In this document: piece by piece, positions 31,297-42,850 of the stretch
Layout of the letters: each line of letters begins with the position of its first letter
Numbering within the stretch: position 1 is the first letter of the stretch
From: Nephrocerus scutellatus
Taxonomy: Eukaryota > Arthropoda > Insecta > Diptera > Pipunculidae
NCBI GenBank assembly: GCA_947095585.1
Contig: OX352763.1
Span: forward strand, 37,498,010 to 37,562,009
Direction of reading: 5' to 3'
DNA: 64,000 nucleotides
Made by a program: the position numbers and the translations under genes
Notes under the pieces: model-generated
The model's database searches: none
What the model was told of the DNA's origin: nothing
Seen by the model: the letters and a program-made list of their open reading frames with translations, nothing else

Positions 31297-33935
31297 GAAT
31301 TGATCATCATCATATTTATATCCTGATCTATGCTACGACTACGACAAAGGACTTTCCGAGCAGCATCCTCTTCGCTCATGCGAGCTAGGTGTCCTGCCCA
31401 CCGGAGTCTACCGAGCTTAATTTTCTTCACGATGTCGACATCGCGGTAACGCTCGTAGATCTCATCATTATAAAGTCTCCGGAATCGTCCTTCCTCACAT
31501 ACGGGGCCAACAATTTTCCGTAAGACTTTTCTCTCGAACACGCCTAAGAGGTCAGAATGCTTTTTGCCAAGCACCCAAGGCTCGGATCCATACGTAAGTA
31601 CTGGTATGACCATTGTCTTATACCAGCTGTTTGGATGTAATGGTTAAATTCCTGGACTTGAATAGTCTTGCAGACTATAGTAGGCTCTGTTGGCTTTAAG
31701 CTACCGTGCGTGTATTTCTGGTTCCATGATGTTATCGACTGCTACAGTTAACCCGAGACAGTTAAAGGATTGCACTACTTCAAATTCGCGCTCCACTATT
31801 TGAATTGAGGGACCAATGCTGGGTCTTCTACTCGCAGACGTGGCCAACATGTATTTTGTTTTGCTCTCATTTGTTGCATACAAATGGGGCTGCACGCCCC
31901 AGATTTCGTGCCGCCTGCTCGATCTGGACGAAAACTTCCTGTACAGCTCTTCGGTTTCTACCAACGATGTCAATATCGTCTGCGTAAGCCAGTATCTGAA
32001 TGGACTTATAAATCTAATCAGTTGTTGATTTACCTGGGACGAAGCCACACTGGTATGGACCAATGATGACTTTAGCGTATGGGGCTATCCTGTCTTGAAG
32101 GATAGAGGAGAAAATCTTATACGCGGTACTTAACAACGTTATACCACGATAATTGCTGCAGGTTGTGATACCTCCTTTATTATTCGCCAGTCTTCTGGCA
32201 TAGCTTCTTCCTCCCATACTTGCACTATTAGTTCATGAATTGCTTGGTGTATTGCGGGGCCTCCTGTTTTAATCAGATCCGCTTGGATACCATTAGATCC
32301 CGGGGCCTTATTATTTTTGAGCCGACTTATCGCTCTGCTACTTCGTCTATATTTGGTGGCGGCAGCATAGTGTGGTCTTTGGTCATTGGTGGAGCCTCCA
32401 ATTCCTCAGTTAGCTGGCCATTAAGCAACTCATGAAAGTGCTCTTCCCATTGCTCTAAGATGCCTTTTAGATCGGCGATCAGATTACTCTCTTTGTCCTT
32501 GCATATGCAACGCGGTGTATATTGCGTCATACCGCGGACTCTTTGGTAAAACTTCCACGCCTAGTGCGGTCCTTGCTCGCTCTCTGTACTGTTCTAGTTC
32601 ACGGACGAGGTTCTTCTCCGGTGAGCTTTTTTTTCATATCTCCTGAACTCCATATATTCATCTTCGCTTGGCCGCGTTCTATGAGAATGTTGCTTTGCTC
32701 GGTACGCAACTTTCTTACGTTCAGTCGCCAACTTACATTCGTCATCGAACCAGTCATTCCGATCTCTACGACTACTCCCTTGTCCATTACTCTTCTACGC
32801 CCGATATCTCAGCCCCAGGACCTACTCTCCCTGCATTTAGGGCGAGTCCTATCGCTTGATCGTAGTTGTTTATGGTCCCTTCGTTGCAAAGGGCATCCGT
32901 GTCGACTCAAATCTGATTCGCGGATGCAGTCTTTCGTGATGATGCAATCCGCGCTCGGAACACGTCCGAGTTGACGTTGGGACCACGGTACGTTCGTACC
33001 GTCATCCGGTTCGTGTTGTGGCGGCGGTCTATCAACACGCGGTCTATCTGGTTGCGAGTGGCTTCATCAGGAGATACCCAGGTGGGTTTGTGGATATTTT
33101 TACACGCAAATCTTGTACTCGACCAAATTATTTCTTGCTGCCACCACTATGACTCGTTGTCCATTGTCATATTAGTGTTCTCGTGCAAGCTATGGGTGTA
33201 CTATGTACTATGAATGTACTGCCTGAATACTGACTCGCTACCTATTTTAGCATTCATATCCCCCAGAATGATTTTTACATCATACTGAGGGCAGGCTTGG
33301 AGTTTCCGTTCGACTCATTCAAAAAATTCTTCTTTTTCGTCATCGTCATCTAAATCGTCTGTAGATGGGTGAACGTTTACGAGGGAGGTTTAAGTTTTTA
33401 AATCTGCCCCGCTCGCATATGCATAGCCGTTCATTTATTGCTTTAAAGCTGATAACGGTAGGTTTCATTCTTTTGCTGACTAGAAATGTCTTGCATGACA
33501 GCTGTAATATATGTCATTTTCTGATTTATGCAGGACACCATTCCCCATCCACCGCTTCTCCTGGATTGCTTTTATGTCAGCATTATATTTGGTATCGGCT
33601 AGCTGCTGTGCAGCTCGAGCTCTATACAGTGAGCGTACGTTCCATGAGAAAATTCTTAAATCCTTTAGCCGTTTTCGTTGCCGTGGTCATCGTCGTTCAT
33701 CAGTGTATTCGAGGCTGATTTTGGATTCCGTAATAAAGTTTCTTTTACTGGCGAGATTAAGGTCTCGAAACAGCCTCACTTTGAAGGGACTAGCTTTTAC
33801 TGTATTGGAGGAAAATTTACCGGCGGCCACCACGTGGAGGTTTGATCGCACTACTGCCAGTCAGAGATAGTTATGGCCACTTGCAATTCTAATGCATTCT
33901 GTGTTATTTCTCCTATTCTGCTGATGGCTGATACG
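31297..33935 (-). mobile_element. RTE-like family A retrotransposon with internal deletion
   Basis: Starts at the ATCATCATCAT tail (31297) and ends where similarity to 23977-27095 stops. C-terminal frame 31613-31206: VIPVLTYGSEPWVLGKKHSD, RLRWAGHLARMSEEDAARKV. RT fingers at 32217-32014: ITLLSTAYKIFSSILQD. A deletion at about 32010 removes the palm, including the catalytic box. Endonuclease parts survive at 32500-33720, broken by frameshifts. The copy lies tail-to-tail with the plus-strand remnant at 30070-31165. Confidence 0.82.
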
Positions 33936-33989
33936 CCCGCAAGAATTAAGTCGTTCCAAAATTAATACTTAAAAATCGAAAAATCGAAA

Positions 33990-34510
33990 TCGAGAAATCA
34001 AGAAAATACCCACAAAAGATCCTCAAAAGACCCTCAAAAGACACACAAAAGACACACAAATACTCTCTAAGGACCTCCAAACGACCCTCAAAAGACTCCC
34101 AAAAATAAACCTAAAAGACTCTCCAAAGACCCCTAAAAGACCCAACCTTAAAAGGACCCTCAAAGTCAAAAGTCATCAAAGACCCTGACAAAATAATCCC
34201 AAAAGATACACAAAAGACCCTCAAAAGAGTCCTCAAAAGACCCCCCCCAATTCCCCCCAAAATACCCCAAAGGATCCTCAGAAGATCCTCAAAAGATCCC
34301 CAATAGGACCCTCAAAAGACATTCTTACTTAATTTCTTACAAATCTGTTGAGAAATGAATTAGTTCCTAAAAATTTACAAAATGTCACAATAATGTGACC
34401 AATACTGTGACTCAAAATCGCAAAACAAAATTATTTTTGATACCGTACTCATCCTCAACGCCGATAAAGTAGTTTCACTTACAAAAATTTCGTATATCAT
34501 AAAGCATTGC
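33990..34510. repeat. Family 3 repeat with CAAAAGAC minisatellite, copy 2
   Basis: About 300 bp of irregular 10-20-nt units built on CCTCAAAAGACCC, followed by a conserved flank (TTACAAATCTGTTGAGAAAT, then GTGACTCAAAATCGCAA and TTTCACTTACAAAAA). Array and flank order are the same as at 3795-4095, with a longer array here. The array contains ACACACAAAAGAC variants not seen in copy 1. Confidence 0.7.
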
Positions 34511-35770
34511 AGTGAACAAAATAGTGATGCTCAAGCGAACAATCAAAACAATCAAATGCTTTGTGTCTATTGGTTTGCTCTGACATTGCAATCGAAATCG
34601 AAATGTAAATAAAACAAATTGTGATTTCAATTTCAATGGAAGAAAATAAATCATTAGGTTGATGCTTTTTTTCTCATTTTTACTTTGATTTTAACATTTC
34701 AAATAGCTTTTGGCAAATTCACAAAACGATCACAAACAAATTTATTGAAAGTGAAACAGGACAACGTCTGTCGGGTCATTTAGTTGTAGATAAAAAAAAA
34801 ATTCATATTTCGCTTAAGTATAAGTAGGCCACCACGCAGAATCTACTAACGACAACGATAAAATTATGCAATCTGTCTTTACAAGAAAAACAAAAAACTT
34901 AACAACTATGTTGTCTGTTCATATCGAGCAAATAGCCAAAAAAAAAATAAATAAATGATAGTTAAGCAAATGTACAAAACTAGTTCTGCCTTATTAACAT
35001 AAATGATGTTCAGACTCATTAACTCATGGTTAGCTAAGCTAAACTTTGAGGTATTTGAGGGGTATTCATTTAATGGCGATGCAATAAATGCTCCTTTTAC
35101 ATCTCACATTTCTTCAACTATTGTTTAACGTACAGGTTGGTTGATTTTTATTACTGTTGGATCCAAGCAAGTTCTTAAATTATTCCCATAAATAATGCAT
35201 TTGCATAAACAGTTAATTGAATCAATAAAAAATGAAACAAAATGCACTGCGGCTAACTACCTGCAACCACTGCAATAATAAAATAATTTGTATTGCTAAT
35301 TGGAAAGATTATTGCCAATGCAGGTTTTGAGTAACTGTTTACTAATGCGCTAAGATTTGAAACTTTACTTTCGCCAAAAATTTAAATATATTTAACAGCA
35401 ACAATTGAAGGGAAAAAGCTGATGAGAAAATATAATAAAAAAATTGCGCATTTAGTTATTTATTAGAAGGCCAATTAGTAAATTTCTAGAGATCTCGACA
35501 AGGACCCAAACTGGGTACAAATTCTACTCACAGCTAAGTCAAATGAACTCGAGTATTTATATTCAGAAGGGGAAACATTGCTCTTTCTTTGTCTTCAGTT
35601 CTTGAATTCATCTTTGGTTTCGTTACTCCTTCAAATATTTCGCTAAGGCTCTTGTAATGAAAAGGAAAACTAAAAATTTTTATGTAAATTCTCACATTGG
35701 GAATAGGCATGGATTAAAAATTGATTTCAAGATTTGATGGGAGTAACAAAAAAAGAAATAAACGCAAAAA
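34511..35770. other. Intergenic, no gene recognised
   Basis: Long AT-rich stretch with no supported frame, splice pair or match to the other repeats. Scattered ATTTATTA-type poly(A)-like motifs have no gene attached. Confidence 0.4.
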
Positions 35771-35774
35771 CACA

Positions 35775-36275
35775 TCCGAACGCGAAGTTAAATAGAGAAT
35801 TTAAAAAAAAAACATAAAAGTTAAAATTTTCCTGGAAATTCTCTTATCGATGATACCCATGTATATAAAATTGGAAGAAAATTGTGAAGTTTTCTTTATA
35901 AAATTTATATGGATGCCCCCGACTCCGGGGCCCGGTCACTTCCAAATTTTTGAAAAAGGGTGTCCATCGGAAATACATATGCGTATAAAATTTGAAGAAA
36001 ATCGGGTATTTTTTTTTTGTTTGAATGTCCCGCGACTCCGGGGCCCGATCACTTCCAAATTACACCTGCGTATAAAAGTTGCAGAAAATCGGTTAAATTT
36101 GTTAAATATTTGTATGGGAGCCCGCCGACCCCAAGCCCTGATTTAATAGAAATTTTAATAGAAAGTGTTGTCAACGGAGGTAAACATGTGTGCAAAGTTT
36201 GAATCAAATCGGGGTTTATGAAGTGGGTTAAAAATAGATCACAAGATTCTACCATCCAGCCAGCCAGCCACGGGC
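35775..36275 (+). repeat. Family 1 repeat with an extra right end at its left border
   Basis: GAACGCGAAGTTAAATAGAG, then AATTTA, at about 35777-35803 is a family right end. It is followed at once by a left end (TTAAAATTTTCCTGGAAATT, then CTCT). The two make a palindromic junction, AGAGAATTT against AAATTCTCT. Units follow to the CCAGCCAGCCAGCCACGGGC block at about 36275, where the family B element begins, so its own right end is lost. Confidence 0.7.
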
Positions 36276-36278
36276 ACT

Positions 36279-37205
36279 TACTTACTTACTGTCCTATATC
36301 CCCTTGAGGGCCCTGAGGCATCTTCTACGCCTACGCGCCATCGCGTGCGGATCCTGACAATGAGCTTCAGCTTTTCCAACTCTTCCCCAATTGCCGTGAC
36401 TGCTTCTCAACGGTTTGCGCCATGTATTTCCCGGACGACCCGTTCTTCTACCATCCTAAGATAACGGATTCCATTGCATTGCGTAGTTTGCTATGGAACT
36501 GTCGCCATTTCAGAGTGTATGACCAATCCAGTGCCACTTTCGTCGTTGGATGGTTGTGCCTATTGGTTCCTGACCCGTTCTCTGGTAAAGATGTTCGTTA
36601 GAGATACGGTAAGGCCAGAAAACCCTTAAGATGTTCCGTAGGCACCTACTTACGAACGCTTGTAATCTTTTCAATATGATACAATAATAATACAACAGCA
36701 CATTTGAACGGAACAGTCGCAGCTTGGTGTTTAAGCTGATCACATTGCTTCGCCATATCATGAACATCATTCCAAACACTGATTTTGCTTTGCCGATTCG
36801 GCCCGATAAAACTGCGCGAAGCACATCGCTAATCACCAAAAAAAAAGTATCGGCGATATAATGCAACCTTGTCGTATCCCACTTAGGATCTTGAATTCCT
36901 CTGACAGCTTTCCTCTATGCAGCACATGATATTAAGAGCCATCATAGGTTGCTTTAATAATAGCTATTAGTTTATCGGGTATACCTCTCCTGCGCAAGGC
37001 GAGCATGGAGGTGTGAATTCGGGAAATTGTTACTTCCGGCAGCTCCGTTTGATTTGGGTGCATATCGTTAGCGAAGTGTCGGCAGTGAGCTGCTGATTGC
37101 TTCCACTATTTGCGATAAATGATCCCTTAATTGTTGGCGTACTGAGGGGATCTTTAGCCGTTCGATGTTATAACTAGGCATTCGAATGATATTGCAGATT
37201 AATTG
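36279..37205 (-). mobile_element. RTE-like family B deletion derivative, copy 1
   Basis: Minus-strand pieces: IRMPSYNIERLKIPSVRQQL (37205-37068), LVISDVLRAVLSGRIGKAKS, VFGMMFMIWRSNVISLNTKL and then YYYCIILKRLQAFVSRCLRN (36866-36510), RISNEHLYQRTGQEPIGTTI. Three internal junctions match the copy at 43287-44478: RT N-terminal half missing (AATTCRCACC joined to ATGCTCGCC), catalytic region missing (RAxLSG joined to RIGKAK), and the YYYCIILK replacement. The element lacks the YADD box and could move only in trans. Confidence 0.75.
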
Positions 37206-37212
37206 AACTGAT

Positions 37213-38365
37213 ACATTACGGAGCGGAAAGTATTGTTGGTAGAAGACAGGCAAGGCATAGCACGTGGCTTACCGAGGATACCTGGATTGAAGAACGTAAG
37301 CTTCTTAAAGCTCGTATGGTAGATACCCCAGCAGCAGTGAGGATCGAGCTAGAGTCCCTGTATCGAAGTGCAGCGTAGTGTAAGACGTGACATGCGTAAC
37401 TATATTAACAACCTGGCCTCAGAAGCAGAGGAAGCAGCGAGCAGGTGCGATAGCAGAACCGTTTAGAGATTCACCAAAGAGCTTTTATATCCTCTTGTAG
37501 AGAGAGCTTGGGAGGTAGAAAGTTTCCCCGACGAGTGGAAGAAGGGAATGATTGTCAAGCTCCCTAAAAAAGGTAGTCTTATGAAGTGCGAAAACTGGAG
37601 AAGCATTTGCGTTCTCCCTGCAGTTACAAAAGTAATAGCCAAAGTAATACTTGAGCGAATTAAGGAACATCTGGCAGATACACTCGATGCCGAAGAAGCA
37701 GGTTTCCGCACTGGATCCTCCTGTGTAGACCACTTCAACACCTTGCGGATCATTATTGAACAGTGCGTTGAGTTCGGTCACCACTGCAGCTGCTGTTCAT
37801 CCATTTTGAGAAGGCGTTTGACAGTGTCAACAGACAGTTTTTCTGGTTCGCCTTGCGCAGGAGAGGTATACCCGATAAACTAATAGCGGTTATTAAGGCA
37901 ACCTATGATGTCTCTAAATGTCATGTGCTGCATAGAGGAAAGCTGTCAGAGGAATTCGAGATCCTAAGTGAGGTACGACAAGGTTTCATTCTATCGCCGA
38001 TTCTTTTTTTGTTGGTGATTAGCGATGTACTTCGCGCAGCTTCATCGAACCGAATCGGCAAAGCAAAGCAAAGTATGGGTGCAGCACTTGGAAGGTGTCC
38101 ACTACTATCACAAAAAGATTACGAACGTTCGGAAATAGGTGCCTACGGAACATCTTAAGCGTTTTATGACCTATCCGTATCTCTAACGTACACCTTTACC
38201 AGAACAGGTCGCCCGAGACATACATGGCGCAGAACAGTTGAGGAGGAGTCACGGCAATTGGGGAAGAGTTGAAGAGAGCTGAAGCTCATTTCCAGGAGCC
38301 GCACGCGTTGGCGCGTAGGCGTAGTAGAGGTCCTAGGACCCACAAGGGGATATTGGACATAAGAG
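37213..38365 (+). mobile_element. RTE-like family B fragment, head-to-head with its neighbour
   Basis: From GAGCGGAAAGTATTGTTGGT (37218) through RT fingers MIVKLPKKGSLMKCENWRSI (37548), LERIKEHLADTLDAEEAGFR and RGIPDKLIAVIKATYDVSKC (37853) to EVRQGFILSPILFLLVISDV. The palm with YADD is deleted (about 38055), and short C-terminal remnants run to the GACCCACAAGGGGATAT end near 38350. The deletion differs from that in the adjacent minus-strand copy, so they are separate insertions. Confidence 0.78.
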
Positions 38366-38842
38366 AGAGAAGAGATTCTTTTAGACAGTATGTACGAACA
38401 GAATCGAAAGCATAAGATGTTTACTCTTTTCATGGCCATTGATTGTGTTTGTATCCTTTCAATACATATATCACATAGATGCATTATATTTGTCTATGCG
38501 AGTAGAAGCTACACTTCTAACTGTGCTTGGCTCGAGTAAAATATCTTCTTTCTTGATTGTGATTTTCATAGCAACTAGGACCTCAACCTAAATTGTTAAA
38601 AAAAATTGTATTATGTACTCGTACTATCATGTCTAGCTCTTCCTGCAGATCACAAAAATTATTCGCATGCTTAAGAACCAATAATTCCGCCATTACTTGA
38701 ATAGAATTGTTATAATTGGTATAATGTCGTCATACCGGAGAGGATTTGAAATTTATAAGAAAAGGTCACTTCAACGAAATTTAATTAAAAAAGAGGATTT
38801 TTCCTTTTTTATTTTAATTTTTCTTTCTTAAGATAATTGAAT
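38366..38842. other. Spacer; 38610-38760 is the conserved 3' flank of the Gly/His-rich gene
   Basis: TATGTACTCGTACTATCATG to GGATTTGAAATTTATAAG recurs at 46775-46960, the displaced 3' flank of the second Gly/His-rich gene. No gene is visible. Confidence 0.5.
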
Positions 38843-39253
38843 TTACTTTCCCCATCCACCATGACCTGCAATTAGACCGCCATGGCCACCAATTAGGCCA
38901 CCACGACCACCAACTAGGCCACCGTGACCTCCGACTCCAATTAGGCTCCCATGACCAGCTTGACGAACTACACTTGTAGTAACAACTGGAACATTAACTA
39001 CACCTACATTTGTACGTTGCGCGATAATTCCGCCATGTCCGAGTCCACCCCCTCCGATAATTCCACCATGTCCAAGCCCACCCCCTCCGATAAGACCACC
39101 GCCACCATATCCACCAAGTCCACCATGAATGAGACCAGCTGATGCGTAAGCAACGAAAAGGGCGAAGCAGATAAAGATCTATCGGAGAATAAATAAAATT
39201 TTTTTTGAGATACCTTTTAGATATGATATGTAGAACAAAGATCTTACCTTCAT
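38843..39253 (-). CDS. Gly/His-rich secreted protein, copy 1, 113 aa
   Basis: Complement of join 38843-39178 and 39248-39253. Exon 1 is ATG AAG with donor GTAAGA; the 69-nt intron ends GATAG, a TAG acceptor where the two paralogues have CAG. The protein begins MKIFICFALFVAYASA-GLIH with signal cleavage after ASA. Gly-rich part: GGLGGYGGGGLIGGGG, LGHGGIIGGGGLGHGGII. A non-repetitive centre reads NVGVVNVPVVTTSVVRQAGH, then GHGGL-type repeats end in HGGWGK. Compared with the other copies it has more substitutions inside the repeats (VGGRGG, GVGG). Similar proteins in insects are usually cuticular, salivary or antimicrobial; no choice is possible here. It has no in-frame ATG in exon 2, so the spliced start is required. 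Confidence 0.82.
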
Positions 39254-39259
39254 TTTGTT

Positions 39260-39960
39260 ATTTTAATTCTTTGTTGTTTTAATCGAAGTAGAAAGTTCAA
39301 GACGATACTGATACTCATTTCGCAAGGCGATCGCCTTTTTATACAAACTGCATCAACAATTATTACATATGGTAAATAAAGACTTAGAAAGAATAATACA
39401 AGTGAACACTTAGCAACCAAAGAATTTTAAAATCCAACAGGTTTTGGCCTTTGCACTGTGGTCTAAATTGCAACGAAATTCTAAACAGGTTGGCGAATTG
39501 CAGGTTATAAAGCCATCAATTATTAGCAAGTATTGCACATCAAGATGTATGGCAAAATACTTAAGATCATATCATATATTTATAAACAAATTATTTCGTT
39601 TTTATCGATTTTAATTTTAAATGGTACATGAATCACGATGTAGGTACATTAAAGAACAAAAAATGCATTGTTGTTGATACAAACTGTGATTTAGCTAATA
39701 ACAACCGGATTAGGGGTACTGCCTTGACTGCACTCACTTTGAAAATATCATTTAAAGCCGAAATTCTCTCTGCTGGCTTTGTTATATTTGATATATGAGT
39801 ATAAAAATAACTCATAACATTAATTTCACTTACAAAGTTCAAGTCGAAATTGTACGTCAAGAATGTACCAGCTTTGGCTCAAGAACTTTTTCCCTAAGTG
39901 GACAACCCGTTGAAATAAAGATTAGGTATGGTTCTTAATATTAAGGCCTAGTTCTACAGG
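39260..39960. repeat. Duplicated 5' flank of Gly/His-rich copy 1
   Basis: Shares ordered blocks with 50360-51250 and 59695-60420. Examples are CAACAGGTTTTGGCCTTTGC, AACAGGTTGGCGAATTGCAG and AAGTATTGCACATCAAGATG. The upstream region was duplicated with the gene and may hold its regulatory elements. Confidence 0.65.
39307..39343 (-). promoter_or_regulatory. Core promoter of Gly/His-rich gene copy 1
   Basis: TATAAAAA at 39343-39336 and TCAGT at 39311-39307, 34 nt apart to the initiator A. The same pair and spacing occur at copies 2 and 3. Confidence 0.68.
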
Positions 39961-40094
39961 TTTTTTGCATAATTTACATTTAATGGACTTGCAACCCTAT
40001 AGCAACAGCATGGTCGTAAGATCTTGTGATAGCAGGGAGAAGTGGAGCTCACAAACTTGAATATTATGGTCATAAACCCACATTGTAGAGTTTG

Positions 40095-40265
40095 AAAGAA
40101 TTCGGCATTCCAAATAAACTGACACGGCTACAAAGGTTGACATTGACCAGTGCTATAGACTCTGTACAGATATCCGGAACTCTATTACTCCCATTCAATA
40201 TCTATAACGGGAACCGACAAGGAGATGGACTGACGAGCGTCCACTTCAGCCTGGCAGTAGTGATT
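40095..40265 (+). mobile_element. RTE-like family A palm fragment
   Basis: KEFGIPNKLTRLQRLTLTSA, then a SVQISGTLLLPFNIYNGNRQ and GDGLTSVHFSLAV reading, corresponds to the RT palm of family A (MREFGIPNKLTRLCRL, GLRQGDGLACVLFNLAL). It ends before the catalytic box. Confidence 0.7.
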
Positions 40266-40344
40266 TAAGACTTTGCTGTAATTAGATACCCATTTCCCAG
40301 ATAGCTCTCATACTACCTACAACACTGATCTAAATAGATCAACT

Positions 40345-42297
40345 AGGTATAATATCATCTTTCGAGATATAATTGATAAGGGCACTACAAAGCTTCAAAC
40401 CATATAAATCTGCAGAACCAGACGGCATAATTCCAGTCGAACTGCAAAGTACTTCGGATATTATCCTTCCTTTGCTTGAGACTATTTTCAAAAGTTGTCT
40501 TGATCTGGTCTATATTCCAGTCATACGGAGAGAAGTGAAAGTGGTCTTCATTCCAAAATCAGGCAAATGTTCCCACATTAGTCCAAAAAACCTCAGACCC
40601 ATTAGCCTTTCGTCATTCCTTTTAAAAACATTAGAAAGACTGATCGAAATCCACCTTCCGTACTAGTATTGACAAAAGAGTTCTGTCCGTCGATCAACAC
40701 GCGTATTGCAAAAGCAAATCTGTAAAAACAGCTCTGTATACGTTAGTACGTTTCATTGAAAACTACCTGCAATACAAGGAGTACTCAATGGTGGTTTTCC
40801 TGGACATAGCAGGCGCTTTTAACAACGTCAAAACATCTGCGATAACAGATGCGCTGTCGGGGTGTTTGGGGGTGAACGACTCACTGGGTGAGCTGATTGA
40901 TCTTCTTCTCACAAGTAGGATCATAAATTCAAGACTTGGTTTGTCGTCTGCCAAAAGATTTGTCAGCAGAGGCAACCCGCAAGGAGGTGTCCTGTCCCCA
41001 TTTAGTTGGAACCTGGCGGCGAATGAGCTGCTGGTTCGCCTGAGTGGGGAGGGCTGCGGAGTGATCGCCTATGCGGACGACGTTGCCATAGCCGTCTCAG
41101 GAAGGCACCCTCACACCTTGAAAAAACTTCTGCAGAATGCCCTAAATAAGCTAATAAGCTGGGCAGATCATTGTAATCTAGTGGTAAACCCACAAAAAAC
41201 CGAACTTGTCCTCTTTACGGGGAAGTACAAAATCCCATTCGTCATTCCTCCGTCTATAAATGGCACAAGCTTAACTTTCTCCGATAAGGCCAAATATCTT
41301 GGTCTTATTCTGGATAGGAAGCTGAGCTGGAAACCCAACATACAAGAAAGAGTCCGTAAAGCCACAGTGGCACTCTTCTTAAGCAAAAAATCCATAGGAA
41401 GTAAATGGGGTCTTAAGCCGCATATCACCGTACACAGCAGTAGTCAGACCTATTCTGCTATACGGTGTGGCTGTTTGATGGACTGCATTAGATAAAGCGA
41501 TCAATCGCGACAAACTAAGCAGAGTCCAAAGATCACCTTGTCTTTGTGTGAGCGGAGCGCTTCGTACAACTCCCTCTGCTGCACTGGACATTCTGATCAA
41601 CCTTGCTCCACTCGACATCTTCGGCAGACAACTGGCTGCAAGCGCGGCAAGAGCAATCTCTCAGTGGACCGTGAATGATTTCGGCCACTCTTCTATCCTG
41701 AATTCAGTCAGGACTCCACTTGTCAACATAGACTACACCATTCCGCAGCTCCACTTCAATAAAAACTTCCAGGTTACCATCTCCGCTAGGTCTTCTTGGA
41801 AGGAAGGTATCTACTTGGAAAATGAAGGAATTCATTTCTACACAGACGGGTCGAAAACTGATAAGGGGTTGGCGGATGTGCCTTTTCAAAAGGAGTAAAT
41901 CTAAGTCTCTCTTTCCGTCTTCCTGATCACTGTAGTGTTTTCCAAGCGGAAATCATAGCTATTAAGGAAGCAGAAAGACTAGGAGTCCTTTCCAACGATT
42001 TCTTCAGAAGCTGCATGGATGTGAAGGAGGAGGAAACCACTCTCCATCTACTTTGTACGTGCCAAGCCCTCTCGAATAGGCGGAAGCTACATCTGGGAGC
42101 GTTCTTTTTCAACGATCTTAACGATTTAACCCAACTTGATATAAATATTCTCTTGCGCTTCATACGAACCTCCAAGTGGTTAAACGAGTAGGCGTGGGAT
42201 TTTCCTAGATCCTTGTGGTATCACAACGGACCTTCATTGTCCAAGTGCGGTCGGTTTTGACTGACGGCCACTTCAACCTAACCTAACCTAACCTAAC
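40345..42297 (+). mobile_element. LOA-type LINE: RT, RNase H fragment and (AACCT)n tail
   Basis: RT fingers at 40373-40663 (PDGIIPVELQSTSDIILPLL, VVFIPKSGKCSH, NLRPISLSSFLLKTLERLIE), then a frameshift. Palm at 40788-41495: MVVFLDIAGAFNNV, RGNPQGGVLSPFSWNLAANE, an intact catalytic box IAYADDVAIAVSG (about 41064) and KTELVLFTGKYKIPF. The thumb is LGLILDRKLSWKPNIQERVR. A frame at 41548-41898 continues GALRTTPSAALDILINLAPL and starts an RNase H domain, GIHFYTDGSKTDKG, cut short by a deletion at about 41880. RNase H plus this RT type points to the LOA group. The tail (42275-42297) is four AACCT units. At least three frameshifts; inactive. Confidence 0.85.
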
Positions 42298-42850
42298 ACA
42301 ATGCTTTGACAAGCCTAGAGGCGATAATACATTGACGGAGTACTTATCAAGACGAGAGGTAAGGAATAGGTCAAGGGTGTTTGCGAAATGATTTGCAATG
42401 TCAGGTATTTGTGTAGGCTCCTTTACAAGCTGAGTAAGGTGATCAAACCTTTGGGTGTTGTCTGGCCAGAATGACGAAGCCACCCAGAATTGTGAAATCG
42501 CCCGCAATAACGATTTCAATTTTACGATATTTGTATTTTGTGACAATTCCTAAAATTGAATCAGACAGTGCATCATACTCGCTCTAAGTTGAAACACTAT
42601 CTAAGTGGGGGCTCCTGTAAAGGAAACAGTAATGGATGTTGCGCCCTTGTACCTTTACTTTAAGCCAAATGAAATTAAATTCCGGATTGGAACTTTAACT
42701 GAATTGAGGCAAAATCTGAAACGCAACATCACTACGGACATAGATTGTGAGTCCGCGTCGAGTGAAAAATAATGGCACCAAGCTATAACCAGGCTTATTA
42801 AATTCCGATGTATCAGAATTGTCAAATACCTGGGTTTCGCTCAGTGCCTG
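42298..42850 (-). mobile_element. Jockey/CR1-type endonuclease fragment
   Basis: Minus strand from about 42845: ALSETQVFDNSDTSEFNKPG, TRRGLTIYVRSDVAFQI, CFLYRSPHLDS, KIEIVIAGDFTILGGF, LVKEPTQIPDIANHFANTLD, LFLTSRLDKYSVNVLSPLGL. This is the endonuclease order of the elements at 55782 and 61190 (LSLCETQ, LYRSPN, VVLGDFNVHNDSW, DLFLTSMPDKYSID, PLGLSDH), but a different family. Stops and indels interrupt it, and the catalytic GDFN has become GDFT. Confidence 0.7.

Noticed and set aside
36279..38365. Twin-priming 5' inversion of a single family B insertion
   Set aside because: Both arms contain a family 3' end and carry different internal deletions, so two insertions are more likely.
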